Source: Clostridia bacterium (GTDB taxonomy: Bacteria > Bacillota > Clostridia > Lachnospirales > Anaerotignaceae). From it: 64,000 nt of DNA. Where the stretch lies: assembly GCA_009929735.1 (NCBI GenBank), contig RZZU01000004.1:49034-113033 (forward strand), given 5' to 3'. This document shows, one piece after another, positions 44,644 through 55,280 of this stretch (positions within the stretch are counted from its first letter, which is position 1; each line of letters begins with the position of its first letter). The notes under the pieces are model-generated. The model was not told the origin of the DNA and did no database searches. It was given only the letters and a program-made list of their open reading frames with translations. Both the position numbers and the translations under genes were made by a program.

Positions 44644-45303
44644 TTACTTAGCGCCTCCTTCCTTTTTCACTGCTTTTACAGGAAGTACCTCACCTTTGTA
44701 GATCCAAACCTTTACGCCCAACTTGCCGTAGGTTGTATCAGCTTCTGCAAAGCCGTAGTCAATGTCTGCGCGCAGTGTCTGAAGAGGGATAGTACCTTCG
44801 TGATAACTTTCTGTACGAGCCATATCAGCGCCGCCCAAACGACCACTAACAGCTGTTTTGATACCTTTTGCGCCGAACTTCATAGTTCTGCCCATGGACT
44901 GCTTCATAGCACGACGGAATGTTACACGTCCTTCCAGCTGTGCTGCGATGTTTTCAGCCACCAACTGCGCATCCAATTCGGGTTTTTTGATTTCTTCGAT
45001 ATTTATAGCAACCTTTTGTGTTGTCAATTTCTGAACTTCAGCCTTCAATTCTTCAATTGCCTGACCGTTCTTACCAATAACAATACCAGGTTTTGCTGTG
45101 CTTACTGTAACTTTAACTCTGCCGGCTGTTCTTTCAATCGCAATTTTGGAAACACCGGAAGCAAACAGTTTCGCTTTGATAAACTTTCTGATTTTAACGT
45201 CCTCTACCAGGTAGTCAGCGAATTCTTTCTCAGCATACCATTTAGTATCCCAATCTTTGATGATACCGACTCTTAATCCATGAGGATTTACTTTCTGTCC
45301 CAT
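44644..45303 (-). CDS. rpsC: 30S ribosomal protein S3
   Basis: A 219-residue protein at the mRNA entry. [24 protein letters not shown] is the family start; the KH domain has [15 protein letters not shown] (about 72-86), and [12 protein letters not shown] and [13 protein letters not shown] lie in the C-terminal domain. Confidence 0.97.
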   Translation of the reverse strand: MGQKVNPHGLRVGIIKDWDTKWYAEKEFADYLVEDVKIRKFIKAKLFASGVSKIAIERTAGRVKVTVSTAKPGIVIGKNGQAIEELKAEVQKLTTQKVAINIEEIKKPELDAQLVAENIAAQLEGRVTFRRAMKQSMGRTMKFGAKGIKTAVSGRLGGADMARTESYHEGTIPLQTLRADIDYGFAEADTTYGKLGVKVWIYKGEVLPVKAVKKEGGAK

Positions 45304-45314
45304 TTCGTACCTCC

Positions 45315-45704
45315 TTATCTCTCATTGAGAATGATGGAAATATGGCAGGATCTTTTCAGGATCCGATATGCTCTGCCTTGTGCTCTAGGGCGGATTCTTT
45401 TCATTGTGGGGCCCTGATCAGCACTTACCTCTTCCACATACAATTTGTTTACGTCCATACCCAAGTTATTTTCTGCGTTAGCCATTGCGGATTTCAAAAC
45501 CTTTGCAATGATTTCGGAAGCGAATCTTGGGGAATAATTTAACAATGCCGCTGCTGTAATAACATCCTTGTCTTTGATCTGATCCAAAACGATCTTCGCC
45601 TTTGTGGCAGGGATGCCAATATATTTTGCAGATGCATGGGGTCTTTTTTCTTGTGTTGCAATGTTTCTTTCTTTTTTAATTTGGCTTCTATGACCTTTTG
45701 CCAT
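45315..45704 (-). CDS. rplV: 50S ribosomal protein L22
   Basis: A 129-residue tunnel protein. [43 protein letters not shown] and the hairpin loop [22 protein letters not shown] are diagnostic. The hairpin tip is intact; macrolide resistance changes are not evident by eye. Confidence 0.96.
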   Translation of the reverse strand: MAKGHRSQIKKERNIATQEKRPHASAKYIGIPATKAKIVLDQIKDKDVITAAALLNYSPRFASEIIAKVLKSAMANAENNLGMDVNKLYVEEVSADQGPTMKRIRPRAQGRAYRILKRSCHISIILNER

Positions 45705-45732
45705 GAACGAAACCTCCTTTCGTTATCAGGTA

Positions 45733-46017
45733 TTAGCGAACTCTTGATTTCTTTTCTGCGTCTTTGCCATGACCTCTGTAGCTTCTTGTCAATGCAAATT
45801 CACCAAGCTTGTGACCTACCATATCTTCAGTAATATATACAGGCACGTGTTTTCTGCCGTCGTAAACTGCGATTGTATGACCGATCATATCGGGGAAAAT
45901 TGTAGAACGACGAGACCATGTTTTGATTACGTTCTTTTCGCCCGCTGCATTCATAGCGTCAATCTTCTTTAACAGATGATCATCAGCGAAAGGTCCCTTT
46001 TTGAGTGATCTGCTCAT
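45733..46017 (-). CDS. rpsS: 30S ribosomal protein S19
   Basis: A 94-residue protein of the 30S head. [41 protein letters not shown] and [17 protein letters not shown] are diagnostic. Between rplB and rplV. Confidence 0.97.
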   Translation of the reverse strand: MSRSLKKGPFADDHLLKKIDAMNAAGEKNVIKTWSRRSTIFPDMIGHTIAVYDGRKHVPVYITEDMVGHKLGEFALTRSYRGHGKDAEKKSRVR

Positions 46018-46081
46018 GTTTTAATCCTCCTTGTTTCGTCTTTTTGTGATTTAGGCAGCTGCCTTCCCACATTTCGAACTA

Positions 46082-46912
46082 TTAGCCGTTTCTGCGGCGA
46101 ACAATATACTTATTGGAAGCTTTGTGTTTATTTCTAGTTTTGTAACCCATAGCAGGCTTGCCCCAAGGTGTCATAGGAGATGGACGACCGATAGGTGCTC
46201 TACCTTCACCACCACCGTGAGGGTGATCGTTAGGGTTCATTACGGAACCTCTTACAGTAGGTCTAACGCCCATATGACGTTTTCTACCAGCTTTACCAAT
46301 GTGAATCAATTCGTGATCCAAATTGCCAACCTGACCAACGGTTGCTCTGCATTCGATAGGCAGCAATCTCATTTCGCCGGAAGGAAGCTTTACTGTTGCA
46401 TACTTGCCTTCTTTTGCCATCAACTGAGCCACGTTACCAGCGGAACGAACCAACTGACCGCCTTTACCGGGTTTCATTTCGATGTTATGGATGCTTGCAC
46501 CAACGGGAATTTTGCTCATAGGCAATGTGTTGCCCAATTTTACTTCCGCATCAGGGCCATTCATTATCTTGTCGCCAACCTGCAGACCTGCGGGAGCTAA
46601 AACATAAGATTTCTGACCATCAGCGTAAATAATAAGTGCGATGTTTGCTGTTCTGTTAGGATCGTATTCGATTGCCTGAACTGTTGCAGGAACACCGTCT
46701 TTATTCCTTTTGAAGTCTACCAGTCTGTATTTGATTTTTGCGCCGCCGCCGTGATGACGTACTGTCAATTTACCCTGGTTATTTCTACCTGAATTTTTCT
46801 TAAGGTGTACCACCAAAGATTTTTCAGGAGTTGATTTTGTAATTTCTTCAAAAGCGGACACTGTCATGTGTCTTCTAGATGGTGTATATGGTTTGTATCT
46901 TTTAATTGCCAT
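46082..46912 (-). CDS. rplB: 50S ribosomal protein L2
   Basis: A 276-residue primary 23S-binding protein needed for peptidyl transfer and subunit joining. [17 protein letters not shown] start, [17 protein letters not shown], and the C-terminal [25 protein letters not shown] with the conserved His. ATG 46912 follows AGGAGTGC; a GTG three codons earlier is on the ribosome site. Confidence 0.97.
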   Translation of the reverse strand: MAIKRYKPYTPSRRHMTVSAFEEITKSTPEKSLVVHLKKNSGRNNQGKLTVRHHGGGAKIKYRLVDFKRNKDGVPATVQAIEYDPNRTANIALIIYADGQKSYVLAPAGLQVGDKIMNGPDAEVKLGNTLPMSKIPVGASIHNIEMKPGKGGQLVRSAGNVAQLMAKEGKYATVKLPSGEMRLLPIECRATVGQVGNLDHELIHIGKAGRKRHMGVRPTVRGSVMNPNDHPHGGGEGRAPIGRPSPMTPWGKPAMGYKTRNKHKASNKYIVRRRNG

Positions 46913-46996
46913 CTTCTGCACTCCTTTCGAGTTTCTTTCTATCTATCTACACGTTACCGTGTGTTTTGCATTTTTCATTTCATTCTTCCAAAAAAA

Positions 46997-47296
46997 TTAC
47001 ATTCCCTGGAAGATTTCAATTTCCTTGCTGTCTGCTGTCAGCTTTACGACTGCTTTTTTGAACTTAGGTGTTTTACCAAAGTGCACGCCTCTTCTTTTAG
47101 GCTTGCCGTCGTAGTTCATTGTGTTTACGGCTGCAACCTTTGCACCAGTGAACATTTTTTCAACCGCATCCTTAACCTGAGCCTTTGTTGCTTCAGGGCG
47201 TACGATGAAAGTATATTTCTTTTCATCCAAAACAGACATACTGTTTTCTGTGATAACGGGTTTCAAGATTACGTCATAATATTTTAAATCAGCCAT
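46997..47296 (-). CDS. rplW: 50S ribosomal protein L23
   Basis: A 99-residue protein at the tunnel exit where trigger factor binds. [38 protein letters not shown] and [21 protein letters not shown] identify it. One base overlap with the rplD stop. Confidence 0.96.
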   Translation of the reverse strand: MADLKYYDVILKPVITENSMSVLDEKKYTFIVRPEATKAQVKDAVEKMFTGAKVAAVNTMNYDGKPKRRGVHFGKTPKFKKAVVKLTADSKEIEIFQGM

Positions 47297-47916
47297 TATG
47301 CGTACACCTCCTGGATTTTCGCTACCGCATCCTTTGTTACAACCAATGTGTTGTATTTCAAAAGATCGTATACATTAATTGTATTTACGGAAGCTGTTTT
47401 TACTTCGGGAATGTTTCTTGCGGAAAGCATTACATTGCTGTTTGTACCATCCATAACGATCAAAGCTTTACCACATTTGATGTTATTGAGTACGTTAGCC
47501 ATTTCTTTTGTTTTAACTTCCGCTAAAGTCAATTCGTCCATTACGATAATTTTACCTTCTGCTGCTTTTACGGAAAGAGCAGACTGAAGCGCCAATCTCT
47601 TAACCTTTTTGTTCAGCTTAAAGGAATAATCTCTGGGCTTGGGAGCGAATACAACGCCACCGCCTACCCACTGAGGGGAACGAATGGAGCCTTGTCTTGC
47701 TCTACCTGTACCTTTTTGTCTCCAAGGTTTTCTACCACCGCCGCGAACTTCTGCGCGTGTCTTTGTGCTCTGTGTGCCCTGTCTCTGGTTTGCCAGATAC
47801 TGAACAACTGCCAGATGCATTACATGTTCATTTGCTTCTATACCGAAAATAGCGTCGCTCAGTTCGATTGTATCTACCTGATCGCCCTTCATGTTTAATA
47901 CTGCAACATTTGCCAT
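47296..47916 (-). CDS. rplD: 50S ribosomal protein L4
   Basis: A 206-residue protein with a loop in the exit tunnel ([20 protein letters not shown] near 49-68, then [17 protein letters not shown]). [11 protein letters not shown] and [18 protein letters not shown] follow. In E. coli L4 regulates the S10 operon; the leader here is long enough for control but is not shown to be L4-responsive. Confidence 0.97.
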   Translation of the reverse strand: MANVAVLNMKGDQVDTIELSDAIFGIEANEHVMHLAVVQYLANQRQGTQSTKTRAEVRGGGRKPWRQKGTGRARQGSIRSPQWVGGGVVFAPKPRDYSFKLNKKVKRLALQSALSVKAAEGKIIVMDELTLAEVKTKEMANVLNNIKCGKALIVMDGTNSNVMLSARNIPEVKTASVNTINVYDLLKYNTLVVTKDAVAKIQEVYA

Positions 47917-47943
47917 GTTAGTTTCCTCCTTTCGTAAAGTTTA

Positions 47944-48573
47944 TCAAGCCTTTACGCTGTCTTTGATAACCAGAATAGAACCTTTTGCACCAGGAACTGC
48001 GCCCTTGATCAAAATCAAATTCTTTTCCGCATCAGCACGAACGATTTCAAGGTTCTGAATTGTTACATTTTCGCAGCCCATATGGCCTGGCATTCTTTTG
48101 CCCTTCTTAACACGGCTAGGTGTTGCGGAAGAACCCATGGAACCAGTAACTCTGTGAGATTTGGAACCATGTGTCATGGGGCCTCTGTGCGCATTGTATC
48201 TCTTGATTGTACTTTGGAAGCCTTTACCTTTTGTAACGCCGCTTGCATCAACCTTATCGCCTGCTGCGAATACATCAGCTTTAATTTCAGCGCCGATTTC
48301 ATATGCGCTTGCATCTTCCAATTTGAATTCTTTAACATACTTCTTAGCTGTTACACCAGCTTTGTCAAAGTGACCCTGGATAGGCTTTGTTACATGTTTT
48401 GCTTTTGCATCTACAAAACCAACCTGAATTGCTTCGTATCCGTCGTTTTCAGCTGTTTTTTTCTGAACAACAACGCAAGGGCCAGCTTCAAGAACTGTTA
48501 CCGGTACCAACGCACCGTTTTCAGTGAAAACCTGTGTCATACCGATCTTCTTAGCTATAATAGCCTTCTTCAT
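47944..48573 (-). CDS. rplC: 50S ribosomal protein L3
   Basis: A 209-residue assembly-initiating protein. [15 protein letters not shown] start, [18 protein letters not shown], the [18 protein letters not shown] loop and [20 protein letters not shown] 48573 is chosen, after AGGAGGTGCACG; the GTG three codons up lies on that site. Confidence 0.97.
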   Translation of the reverse strand: MKKAIIAKKIGMTQVFTENGALVPVTVLEAGPCVVVQKKTAENDGYEAIQVGFVDAKAKHVTKPIQGHFDKAGVTAKKYVKEFKLEDASAYEIGAEIKADVFAAGDKVDASGVTKGKGFQSTIKRYNAHRGPMTHGSKSHRVTGSMGSSATPSRVKKGKRMPGHMGCENVTIQNLEIVRADAEKNLILIKGAVPGAKGSILVIKDSVKA

Positions 48574-48634
48574 TACGTGCACCTCCTAATTTTCTACAGC
48601 GGATTGCCCCTTTTCAGGGGAAATCATTCTAGAT

Positions 48635-48739
48635 TCATATAAGAGTTGTTGCCGATATTTTGCATAGCGTTTTCTTCTTATATAAACCAGTTTTGGATTT
48701 TTTCTTAGAATCATGTACGGTTCGTTGCAACCCGTTCAT
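48635..48739 (-). other. Spacer of rpsJ-rplC with a possible leader peptide
   Basis: The rpsJ-rplC spacer is about 176 bases, long for this cluster. It has GGAGG (48740-48744) directly followed by ATG (48737-48739), and a TTG eight bases further (48730). From that TTG a basic 31-residue frame runs to TGA at 48635 (KKKSKTGLYKKKTLCKISAT within it). A CCCC/GGGG hairpin lies near 48607-48620. Real translation is unproven. Confidence 0.25.
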
Positions 48740-48749
48740 CCTCCAAAAA

Positions 48750-49064
48750 TTATTTCATTACTTTCAATGTGATGTCAACACCTGCGGGCAAATCCAGACG
48801 GCTTAATGCATCTGCTGTTTTTGCTGTAGGGCTGAGAATATCAATCAATCTCTTATGTGTTCTCATCTCAAACTGCTCTCTGGAGTCCTTGTACTTGTGT
48901 ACCGCTCTGATAATGGTCACGATTTCCTTCTTTGTGGGAAGAGGGATCGGGCCACTGATCTGTGCTCCTGTTTTCTTTGCTGTTTCGATGATCTGCGCTG
49001 CAGACTGGTCGATCAACTTGTGATCGTAAGCTTTGAGACTGATTCTGATTTTTGGGTTTGCCAT
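48750..49064 (-). CDS. rpsJ: 30S ribosomal protein S10
   Basis: A 104-residue protein of the 30S head, also the NusE partner of NusB in antitermination. [40 protein letters not shown] (positions 5-44) and [14 protein letters not shown] are diagnostic. It is the first gene of the S10-spc-alpha cluster running to rplQ. AAAAGGAGGGG precedes the ATG. Confidence 0.97.
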   Translation of the reverse strand: MANPKIRISLKAYDHKLIDQSAAQIIETAKKTGAQISGPIPLPTKKEIVTIIRAVHKYKDSREQFEMRTHKRLIDILSPTAKTADALSRLDLPAGVDITLKVMK

Positions 49065-49319
49065 AAAAAAAGTCCCCTCCTTTTCGTACTTTTGATTTCA
49101 GCACGACAAGTGGTGACTGCACACTTATCCGGGTGTATCCTGCAACGGCAGATACGCATAATTGCCCCCAAAAGGACAATTCTTTCCCTTATATTAAGTA
49201 CAGTGACCTTGTCGCCCGGTTTCTTGAACTGGACATCGCTCCGCAGAAAAACCCGCAGCCTTCATTTTGTAGGCTTTTGGCAACCTTCTGCATCAACGCT
49301 CTATGTCACAACATTACTT
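49065..49319 (-). promoter_or_regulatory. Long leader of the S10 operon
   Basis: Between the predicted start at about 49313 and rpsJ lie about 250 untranslated bases with a GC-richer middle (49090-49270). It contains no gene. Such leaders in Firmicutes can carry autoregulatory elements; I could not assign a known one. Confidence 0.45.
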
Positions 49320-49348
49320 AGTATACATGAAAGCTCTTTGAATTGCAA
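49320..49348 (-). promoter_or_regulatory. Promoter of the S10 operon
   Basis: Minus-strand TTGCAA (49343-49348), 17 bases, TATACT (49320-49325), preceded by a long A/T-rich stretch at 49350-49420 that could act as an UP element. Confidence 0.8.
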
Positions 49349-49886
49349 GCTTTTCTATGTATTTTTTTGAAAAATTTCTTAAAAATTTAATAAAAATTTT
49401 TCGTAAAAAGCCTTTCTTTTTTATGCAAAATGCACAGCGTTTTTGCATATATGCACTGCCTCTGGATAAGAAGGCTTGAAATCAGGCTGCCGCAATAGAA
49501 AAACCACCAAAAAAAGCATCTTAGGGATCTGGCATAGGTTCTTTCCTATTATAATGCACCAAATAATACCGAATATTCAGGCATATGGCTTCTGTTTCTC
49601 ATCCATGCAGAAAACCTGAAACTCCAAATCCAGAATTTCAAAAGCGAGTCTATGGAAAGACTCGCCTCAGATTGCCAAAAAATCTATTTTACCGAACGAC
49701 TAGGAACGCAAATGCTTTCGTCTGTTTCACATGAACTCTCAAATCATAAAGATTTTCAAGTCACATTCTGCACAATGCGATTACGCTTTTTTGCCGCTTC
49801 TGTGAAAAGCGAATACCAGACCTTCTATATCAGTGCTTGGCTTCAACAAATCTCTGCGCCAACCCCCATAGAAAAACCTGCAACTC
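49349..49886. other. Gap between the S10 promoter and the PFL gene
   Basis: No gene. A/T-rich upstream of the S10 promoter. A GCGAGTC/GACTCGC hairpin (49644-49665) with a short T tail (TTTTG) on the minus strand may be a weak terminator for the PFL-ACT pair. Nothing else seen. Confidence 0.5.
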
Positions 49887-51245
49887 TTAGTTTTTAAAGC
49901 TATGAATGGGTGCAGGAATGCGCCCGCCACGAGCAATAAAAGCTTCACAGCTGTAACGGTTCACAGGCATAACCGGAGCGTGTCCTAATAAACCACCAAA
50001 TTCAACATGATCGCCTTCTTTTCTTCCAATTACAGGAATCAGACGAACTGCCGTTGTTTTATTGTTTATCATGCCGATTGCTGCTTCATCGGCAATAATA
50101 CCCGAAATCGTGGAGGCAGGAGTATCCCCCGGAATGGCGATCATATCCAACCCAACGGAACAAACACAGGTCATTGCCTCTAGCTTCTCCAAGGTCAGCG
50201 CACCCTTTTCAGCGGCTTCAATCATGCCATGATCCTCGCTTACGGGGATAAATGCACCGCTTAACCCGCCAACATAAGAAGACGCCATAACACCGCCTTT
50301 TTTCACGTTATCGTTTAACAGTGCCAAAGCCGCCGTTGTTCCGGGCGCACCTGGTTCCGCCAATCCCATTTCCTGAAAAATCTCGGCAATACTGTCGCCA
50401 ACTGCAGGGGTAGGTGCCAAGGAAAGGTCAATGATACCAAAAGGCACATTTAATATTTCAGAAGCCTCTTCTGCAATCATCTGCCCAACACGGGTAATTT
50501 TGAAGGCAGTACGCTTCACCATTTCGCAAAGAGTTTCAAAATCTGCACCACGCACTTCCTCCAAGGCCTTTTTCACAACACCAGGGCCGCTTACACCAAC
50601 GTTAATGGCACAATCCGCCTCACCAACGCCGTGAAATGCCCCTGCCATAAAGGGATTGTCCTCAACAGCATTGCAGAAAATCACAAGCTTGGCACAGCCG
50701 ATGCACTCTGCGTCTTTTGTCAATTCCGCAGTCTGCAAAATAACTTCGCCCATTTGCTTTACAGCATCCATGTTAATACCATTTCTGGAAGTACCGATAT
50801 TCACAGACGAACAAACTCTGTCTGTAACTGCCATTGCCTCAGGAATAGAGTCAATCAGCTTTCTGTCGCTCTGCGTATAGCCTTTGTGCACCAAAGCAGA
50901 AAATCCGCCGATAAAATTAACGCCAACTTCTTTTGCCGCCCGATCCAAGGTTTTGGCAATGCTCACATAGGAGTCCGTTTTGCAGCCTGCCGCCGCAATC
51001 GCAATGGGTGTGATAGAAATTCTTTTGTTTACAACAGGAACCCCATATTTTTTTGCCAAATCATCGCCAACCTTAACCAAATCTTTGGCATAGGTCGTAA
51101 TTTTGTTATAAATTTTCTCGTTAAATTTATCAACATCCGCATCTGCACAGTCCAATAGGCTTATCCCCATTGTAATGGTACGTACATCTAAGTTCATATC
51201 ATCAATCATGCGGTTGGTTTCTAAAATCTCATTTCTTGTAATCAT
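49887..51245 (-). CDS. PFL family protein (UPF0210/DUF711)
   Basis: A 452-residue protein of the UPF0210 family, related in fold to pyruvate formate-lyase by annotation though without a visible glycyl radical motif. [73 protein letters not shown] and [17 protein letters not shown] are conserved stretches. Biochemical function not settled. It follows the ACT protein by 17 bases; the pair is conserved across Firmicutes, so the ACT protein may regulate it. Confidence 0.9.
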   Translation of the reverse strand: MITRNEILETNRMIDDMNLDVRTITMGISLLDCADADVDKFNEKIYNKITTYAKDLVKVGDDLAKKYGVPVVNKRISITPIAIAAAGCKTDSYVSIAKTLDRAAKEVGVNFIGGFSALVHKGYTQSDRKLIDSIPEAMAVTDRVCSSVNIGTSRNGINMDAVKQMGEVILQTAELTKDAECIGCAKLVIFCNAVEDNPFMAGAFHGVGEADCAINVGVSGPGVVKKALEEVRGADFETLCEMVKRTAFKITRVGQMIAEEASEILNVPFGIIDLSLAPTPAVGDSIAEIFQEMGLAEPGAPGTTAALALLNDNVKKGGVMASSYVGGLSGAFIPVSEDHGMIEAAEKGALTLEKLEAMTCVCSVGLDMIAIPGDTPASTISGIIADEAAIGMINNKTTAVRLIPVIGRKEGDHVEFGGLLGHAPVMPVNRYSCEAFIARGGRIPAPIHSFKN

Positions 51246-51262
51246 TATTCAGCCCTCCCTGA

Positions 51263-51544
51263 TCAAATACGATGCATTGCATCAAAGATTTTCGTGTGCT
51301 GAATCTTGATTTTAAGCCCCATATCGTCACCAAGGGAACCAAGCTTTGTGGAAACCTCTTCATAATTCAATTCCATATTTGTAATATCCACAACCATTAC
51401 CATATTAAAGTATCCGCCCACAATCGTCTGCGAAATATCTAAAATATTAATGTTGCTTTCTGCTAAAACTGTACAAACTCTAGCGGTAATTCCAACACAA
51501 TCCTGTCCCAATACGGTAATCACTGCTTTTTCCATTTCCTGCAT
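51263..51544 (-). CDS. ACT domain-containing protein (UPF0237)
   Basis: A 93-residue single ACT domain (KAVITVLGQDCVGITARVCTVLAESNINIL, a 30-residue stretch given by position 5-34; then DISQTIVGGYFNMVMVVDI) of the type that binds small ligands such as amino acids. ATG 51544 is chosen, nine bases after GGAGG. Leads the pair with the PFL-family gene. Confidence 0.9.
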   Translation of the reverse strand: MQEMEKAVITVLGQDCVGITARVCTVLAESNINILDISQTIVGGYFNMVMVVDITNMELNYEEVSTKLGSLGDDMGLKIKIQHTKIFDAMHRI

Positions 51545-51667
51545 TTTCTTTTTCCTCCTTAAAATTCCGAAAAACAAAAAGCACCTTTCACCTGCCTTAT
51601 CTTTCGTTCCACAAAAATTTTTTTAATTTAATTTACATAAGCGCAAACTGAGCCTTAAAAAATCCAA

Positions 51668-52222
51668 TTATTCCTGATGCCCCTTTAATGACTGGCAATA
51701 TAAAGGCTTGTAAAATAATCTGGGCCCTCTCCGCACGCTTTCCATGAAAGAAATTTTTTCCACCCGAAAGCTTCTACCTTCCATAACAACGGCTTTTTGT
51801 ACGTCGGCAAAGTTCCTTTGCGGCTCCACTTCACGCCCCAAAGTAATATGCGGGCTAAATCCTTTTTTTTCTTTGGCAAACCCTTGACGTTCCAAGCTTT
51901 TTTCCAGTGAGAAAAACAGACGCTGCAAGGAATCATTCTTCTCCAGTCCGATCCAGAGAATTCCCCTGTCGCCTCTTCCAAAAAAACCAATCTGTCCCAA
52001 TTTTAAATCAAAAACACGGTTTCTCTGAGCGGCCTCAAACATCGCCTCTTTCACATATTCCACGTCAGACGGCTCAATCTCCCCCAAAAAATGCAAGGTG
52101 ATATGAAGATTATCCTGCGGAGTATAATTTCCTCGACGACAATGCTTTTGGGTTTCCGTCTGAACGGACGAAAGATACGCTCTTTCCTCAGGTGCCAACT
52201 CGATGGCAATAAACGTACGCAT
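51668..52222 (-). CDS. thpR: RNA 2',3'-cyclic phosphodiesterase
   Basis: A 184-residue 2H phosphoesterase of the LigT/ThpR family. The two HxTx motifs are HITLHFLGEIEPSD (about 40-53) and HITLGREVEP (about 124-133); RTFIAIELAPEE is the family start. Function in RNA metabolism is proven only for a few members. AAGGAGGTGCGAT precedes the ATG. Single gene. Confidence 0.93.
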   Translation of the reverse strand: MRTFIAIELAPEERAYLSSVQTETQKHCRRGNYTPQDNLHITLHFLGEIEPSDVEYVKEAMFEAAQRNRVFDLKLGQIGFFGRGDRGILWIGLEKNDSLQRLFFSLEKSLERQGFAKEKKGFSPHITLGREVEPQRNFADVQKAVVMEGRSFRVEKISFMESVRRGPRLFYKPLYCQSLKGHQE

Positions 52223-52320
52223 ATCGCACCTCCTTCCAAAAAAAGCCCTTGGGGGATGGGGTAATCCAAATGATTTTCCTTACATCCCCTCGAGAGCTTT
52301 TCGTTTCATTGCAATCTTTC

Positions 52321-54303
52321 TTATGCTTTCACCAGTGTGAATGCTTTTTCTACAACATTCTCAACAGTAAAGCCAAAATCTTTAAATAATAAGCCGGCGG
52401 GAGCAGATGCACCGAAGCCTTCCATGCAAATCACAGCACCGTCTAAGCCTACATACTTGTACCAGCCAAATTCAGCCGCCGCTTCCACAGCAAGTCTTGC
52501 TCTGACTGCCTTAGGCATAACGCTTTCCTTATATTCTGCGCTTTGCTCCTCAAATAATTCCCAGCTAGGCATACTGATGACTCTAGACTTCACGCCTTTT
52601 TCAGTCAATACATCATAAGCCTTATAAATCAGCTCAACCTCAGAGCCGCTTGCCATCAACAAAATATCAGGCGTTCCAACGCAATCCTTCAAAACATAGG
52701 CACCCTTAAGTGCATTCTTTCCTGTACCCTCCAGTGCGGGCAAATTTTGTCTGGAAAGAATTAAAGCAGTCGGTGCATTTGTCTTTGTCAATGCGGTATA
52801 CCAGCCAGCCGCTGTTTCCCTTGTATCACAAGGACGGAACGCAATATAGTTGGGCATACTGCGAAGCATTGCCAAATGCTCAATTGGCTGGTGGGTAGGA
52901 CCATCCTCGCCAACGCCAATGCTGTCGTGGGTTAAAATGCTGATGACAGGTAAGCCCATCAAGGACTCCATGCGAAGCCCTGCCTTCATATAATCCGCAA
53001 ATACAAAGAAGCCTGCTATATAAGGGCGTAAACCACCATGCACCGCCATGCCGTTTGCCATTGCTGTCATTGCAAACTCACGAATACCAAAGTGAACGTT
53101 GGAACCCACGGGATTTTCTTTGCTGTAATATTCTCTGTCCTTCATCACAGACTTATTGGAGGGTGCCAAATCGGCAGAACCGCCGAATAAGTTAGGCACA
53201 GCCTTTGCCACCTTCTGCAATACCTTTTCGGATGCCGCACGGGTTGCAATATCCCCTTCATTTTTCCAAAAATCATCGTCATTTAAAAGGTCAACCGCCA
53301 GCTCGTCGTTATGCCAAGCGGCATATTCCTTTGCCAATTCAGGGTTCTTTTCAGCGTAAGCCTTGAACATTTCTTTCCAAGCCGCTTCTGCTTTTTCCCC
53401 GTTTGCAATGATTTCAGCCATATGCGCCTTTACTTCTTGTGGCACAAAAAATTCGTCTGCATACTTCCAGCCCATATTTTCTTTTGCCAAACCAATTTCA
53501 TCTGCACCAAGAGGTTCGCCGTGGGCAGATGCCTTACCCTGTTTGTTGGGTGCGCCGTAGCCAATCTGGGTATTTATCTTAAGCAAAGCAGGCTTGTCCG
53601 TCGCCTTTGCTTTTGCAATGGTTTCTGCAAGCGCATCAACGTCATTGCCGTCAGCCACTTCAAATACATCCCAACCATATGCAATAAAACGGGCCTTTAC
53701 ATCCTCAGTAAATGCTACGTCTGTGCTGCCTTCGATTGTAATTTTATTGCAGTCATACAATAAAACCAATTTGGAAAGACCCATTGTTCCTGCCAAGGAA
53801 GCCGCTTCAGAAGAAACGCCCTCTTGTAAACAGCCATCGCCGCAAAGGGCAAAGGTATAGTGATCTACCACTTTAAATGCAGGCGTGTTGAATTTTGCAG
53901 CCAAATGGCTTTCAGCCAGAGCCATACCAACTGCATTTGCAATCCCTTGTCCCAAGGGGCCTGTGGTGGTTTCCACACCAAGAGTATGCTTATATTCAGG
54001 GTGACCGGGTGTCAAAGAATTTCTCTGACGAAAATTCTTCAAATCTTCAATGGTCAAGCCATAGCCGAATAAATGCAATAATGAGTATAACAGCGCAGAG
54101 CCATGTCCTGCGGAAAGAACGAAACGATCTCTGTCATCCCATGCAGGATTTTTCGGATTTATCTTCATTCCTTTTGCCCATAAGGTATACGCCGCAGGAG
54201 CTGCGCCTAAAGGCAAACCAGGGTGTCCACTGTTTGCTTTTTGAATTGCTTCTGCGGAAAGAAACCGCAGGGTGTTAATCGTCAATTGATCCATAGGATT
54301 CAT
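52321..54303 (-). CDS. tkt: Transketolase
   Basis: A 660-residue thiamine diphosphate enzyme of the pentose phosphate pathway. Domain 1 has ANSGHPGLPLGAAP (His26), LGQGIANAVGMALAE and the ThDP motif CGDGCLQEGVSSEAASL; domain 2 has NVHFGIREFAMTAMANGMA and THDSIGVGEDGPTHQPIEHLA; domain 3 follows from about 530. It lies 44 bases after fsa, so the two form a non-oxidative pentose phosphate unit. Confidence 0.96.
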   Translation of the reverse strand: MNPMDQLTINTLRFLSAEAIQKANSGHPGLPLGAAPAAYTLWAKGMKINPKNPAWDDRDRFVLSAGHGSALLYSLLHLFGYGLTIEDLKNFRQRNSLTPGHPEYKHTLGVETTTGPLGQGIANAVGMALAESHLAAKFNTPAFKVVDHYTFALCGDGCLQEGVSSEAASLAGTMGLSKLVLLYDCNKITIEGSTDVAFTEDVKARFIAYGWDVFEVADGNDVDALAETIAKAKATDKPALLKINTQIGYGAPNKQGKASAHGEPLGADEIGLAKENMGWKYADEFFVPQEVKAHMAEIIANGEKAEAAWKEMFKAYAEKNPELAKEYAAWHNDELAVDLLNDDDFWKNEGDIATRAASEKVLQKVAKAVPNLFGGSADLAPSNKSVMKDREYYSKENPVGSNVHFGIREFAMTAMANGMAVHGGLRPYIAGFFVFADYMKAGLRMESLMGLPVISILTHDSIGVGEDGPTHQPIEHLAMLRSMPNYIAFRPCDTRETAAGWYTALTKTNAPTALILSRQNLPALEGTGKNALKGAYVLKDCVGTPDILLMASGSEVELIYKAYDVLTEKGVKSRVISMPSWELFEEQSAEYKESVMPKAVRARLAVEAAAEFGWYKYVGLDGAVICMEGFGASAPAGLLFKDFGFTVENVVEKAFTLVKA

Positions 54304-54347
54304 GTTTTTACCTCCGAAAACAATATTATAGCCACAGTTGTGTCTGC

Positions 54348-54995
54348 TTATTTTTTAGGTACGGTTTCCCAATCCTTCAAGAAACGTTCAATTCCAAGGT
54401 CTGTCAATGGATGCTTTGCCATCTGTATTAATACGTTGTAAGGAATGGTTGCAATATGGCAACCAACTCTTGCCGCATCAATCACGTGCAAAGGATTGCG
54501 GATACTAGCCGCAATAATTTCTGTTGCAATTCCATGTACATCAAAGATTTCAACAATTTCTTCAATCAATGTCATGCCAACCGCACCAATATCGTCGATT
54601 CTGCCTAAGAAGGGGCTAACATAGGTTGCGCCCGCTCTTGCCGCCATCAACGCCTGTGTTGCGGAAAAAATCAAAGTTACGTTGGTTTTAATGCCCTCAG
54701 CCGTTAAAATTTTTACGGCCTTTAAGCCTTCCAGTGTCATGGGGATTTTAATTACAATATTTTTATGGATTTTAACCAGTTCTCTGGCTTCTGCTACCAT
54801 GCCTTCATGCTCAAGGCTGATGACCTCCGCACTGATTGGGCCATCTACGATTGTTGTTATTTCCTTTACCACCTCAACGAAATCCCTGCCTTCTTTTGCA
54901 ATAAGGGAAGGGTTTGTTGTAACGCCGCAAATAACGCCTAAATCATTTGCCTCTCTGATGTGCTCCACATTTGCTGTGTCGATGAACATTTTCAT
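54348..54995 (-). CDS. fsa: Fructose-6-phosphate aldolase / short transaldolase
   Basis: A 215-residue TIM-barrel aldolase of the short transaldolase group. [50 protein letters not shown] (Schiff-base Lys about 83) and [32 protein letters not shown] are the signatures. The family includes both FSA and true transaldolase activity; with tkt next to it, transaldolase in the pentose phosphate pathway is the likelier role. AAAAGGAG precedes the ATG. Confidence 0.9.
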   Translation of the reverse strand: MKMFIDTANVEHIREANDLGVICGVTTNPSLIAKEGRDFVEVVKEITTIVDGPISAEVISLEHEGMVAEARELVKIHKNIVIKIPMTLEGLKAVKILTAEGIKTNVTLIFSATQALMAARAGATYVSPFLGRIDDIGAVGMTLIEEIVEIFDVHGIATEIIAASIRNPLHVIDAARVGCHIATIPYNVLIQMAKHPLTDLGIERFLKDWETVPKK

Positions 54996-55280
54996 GGTAT
55001 TATCTCCTTTTTGTTTGTCCTTTTTTCATTCCGCATTCCGCAGCCATTTCTGTATGGTGCTTCTTGCAAGCATACACATTTTGGATGCTTTGCGGTATTT
55101 GTTTCTTATACATTGTAATTCATCCAATCAACAAAATCAACGGCTTTCCGCATTATACCCGCACTTTCTCAAAGGCGGGCAAAGCCTTTGCCAAAAGCGA
55201 ACCTTTTCTTGTCATTTGTGCATAAGAGAAATGGGCATATCTTTATCGCTGTATCTGTTTTTCATATGCTTTCTTCAATT
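54996..55280. other. Intergenic region upstream of fsa-tkt
   Basis: About 285 bases without a gene. On the minus strand TTGATT and TATAAG are 15 bases apart near 55110-55135, a weak promoter candidate for fsa-tkt. Nothing else seen. Confidence 0.4.

Noticed and set aside
44800..45276. A 158-codon plus-strand frame opposite rpsC
   Set aside because: Antisense shadow of S3 without start signals.
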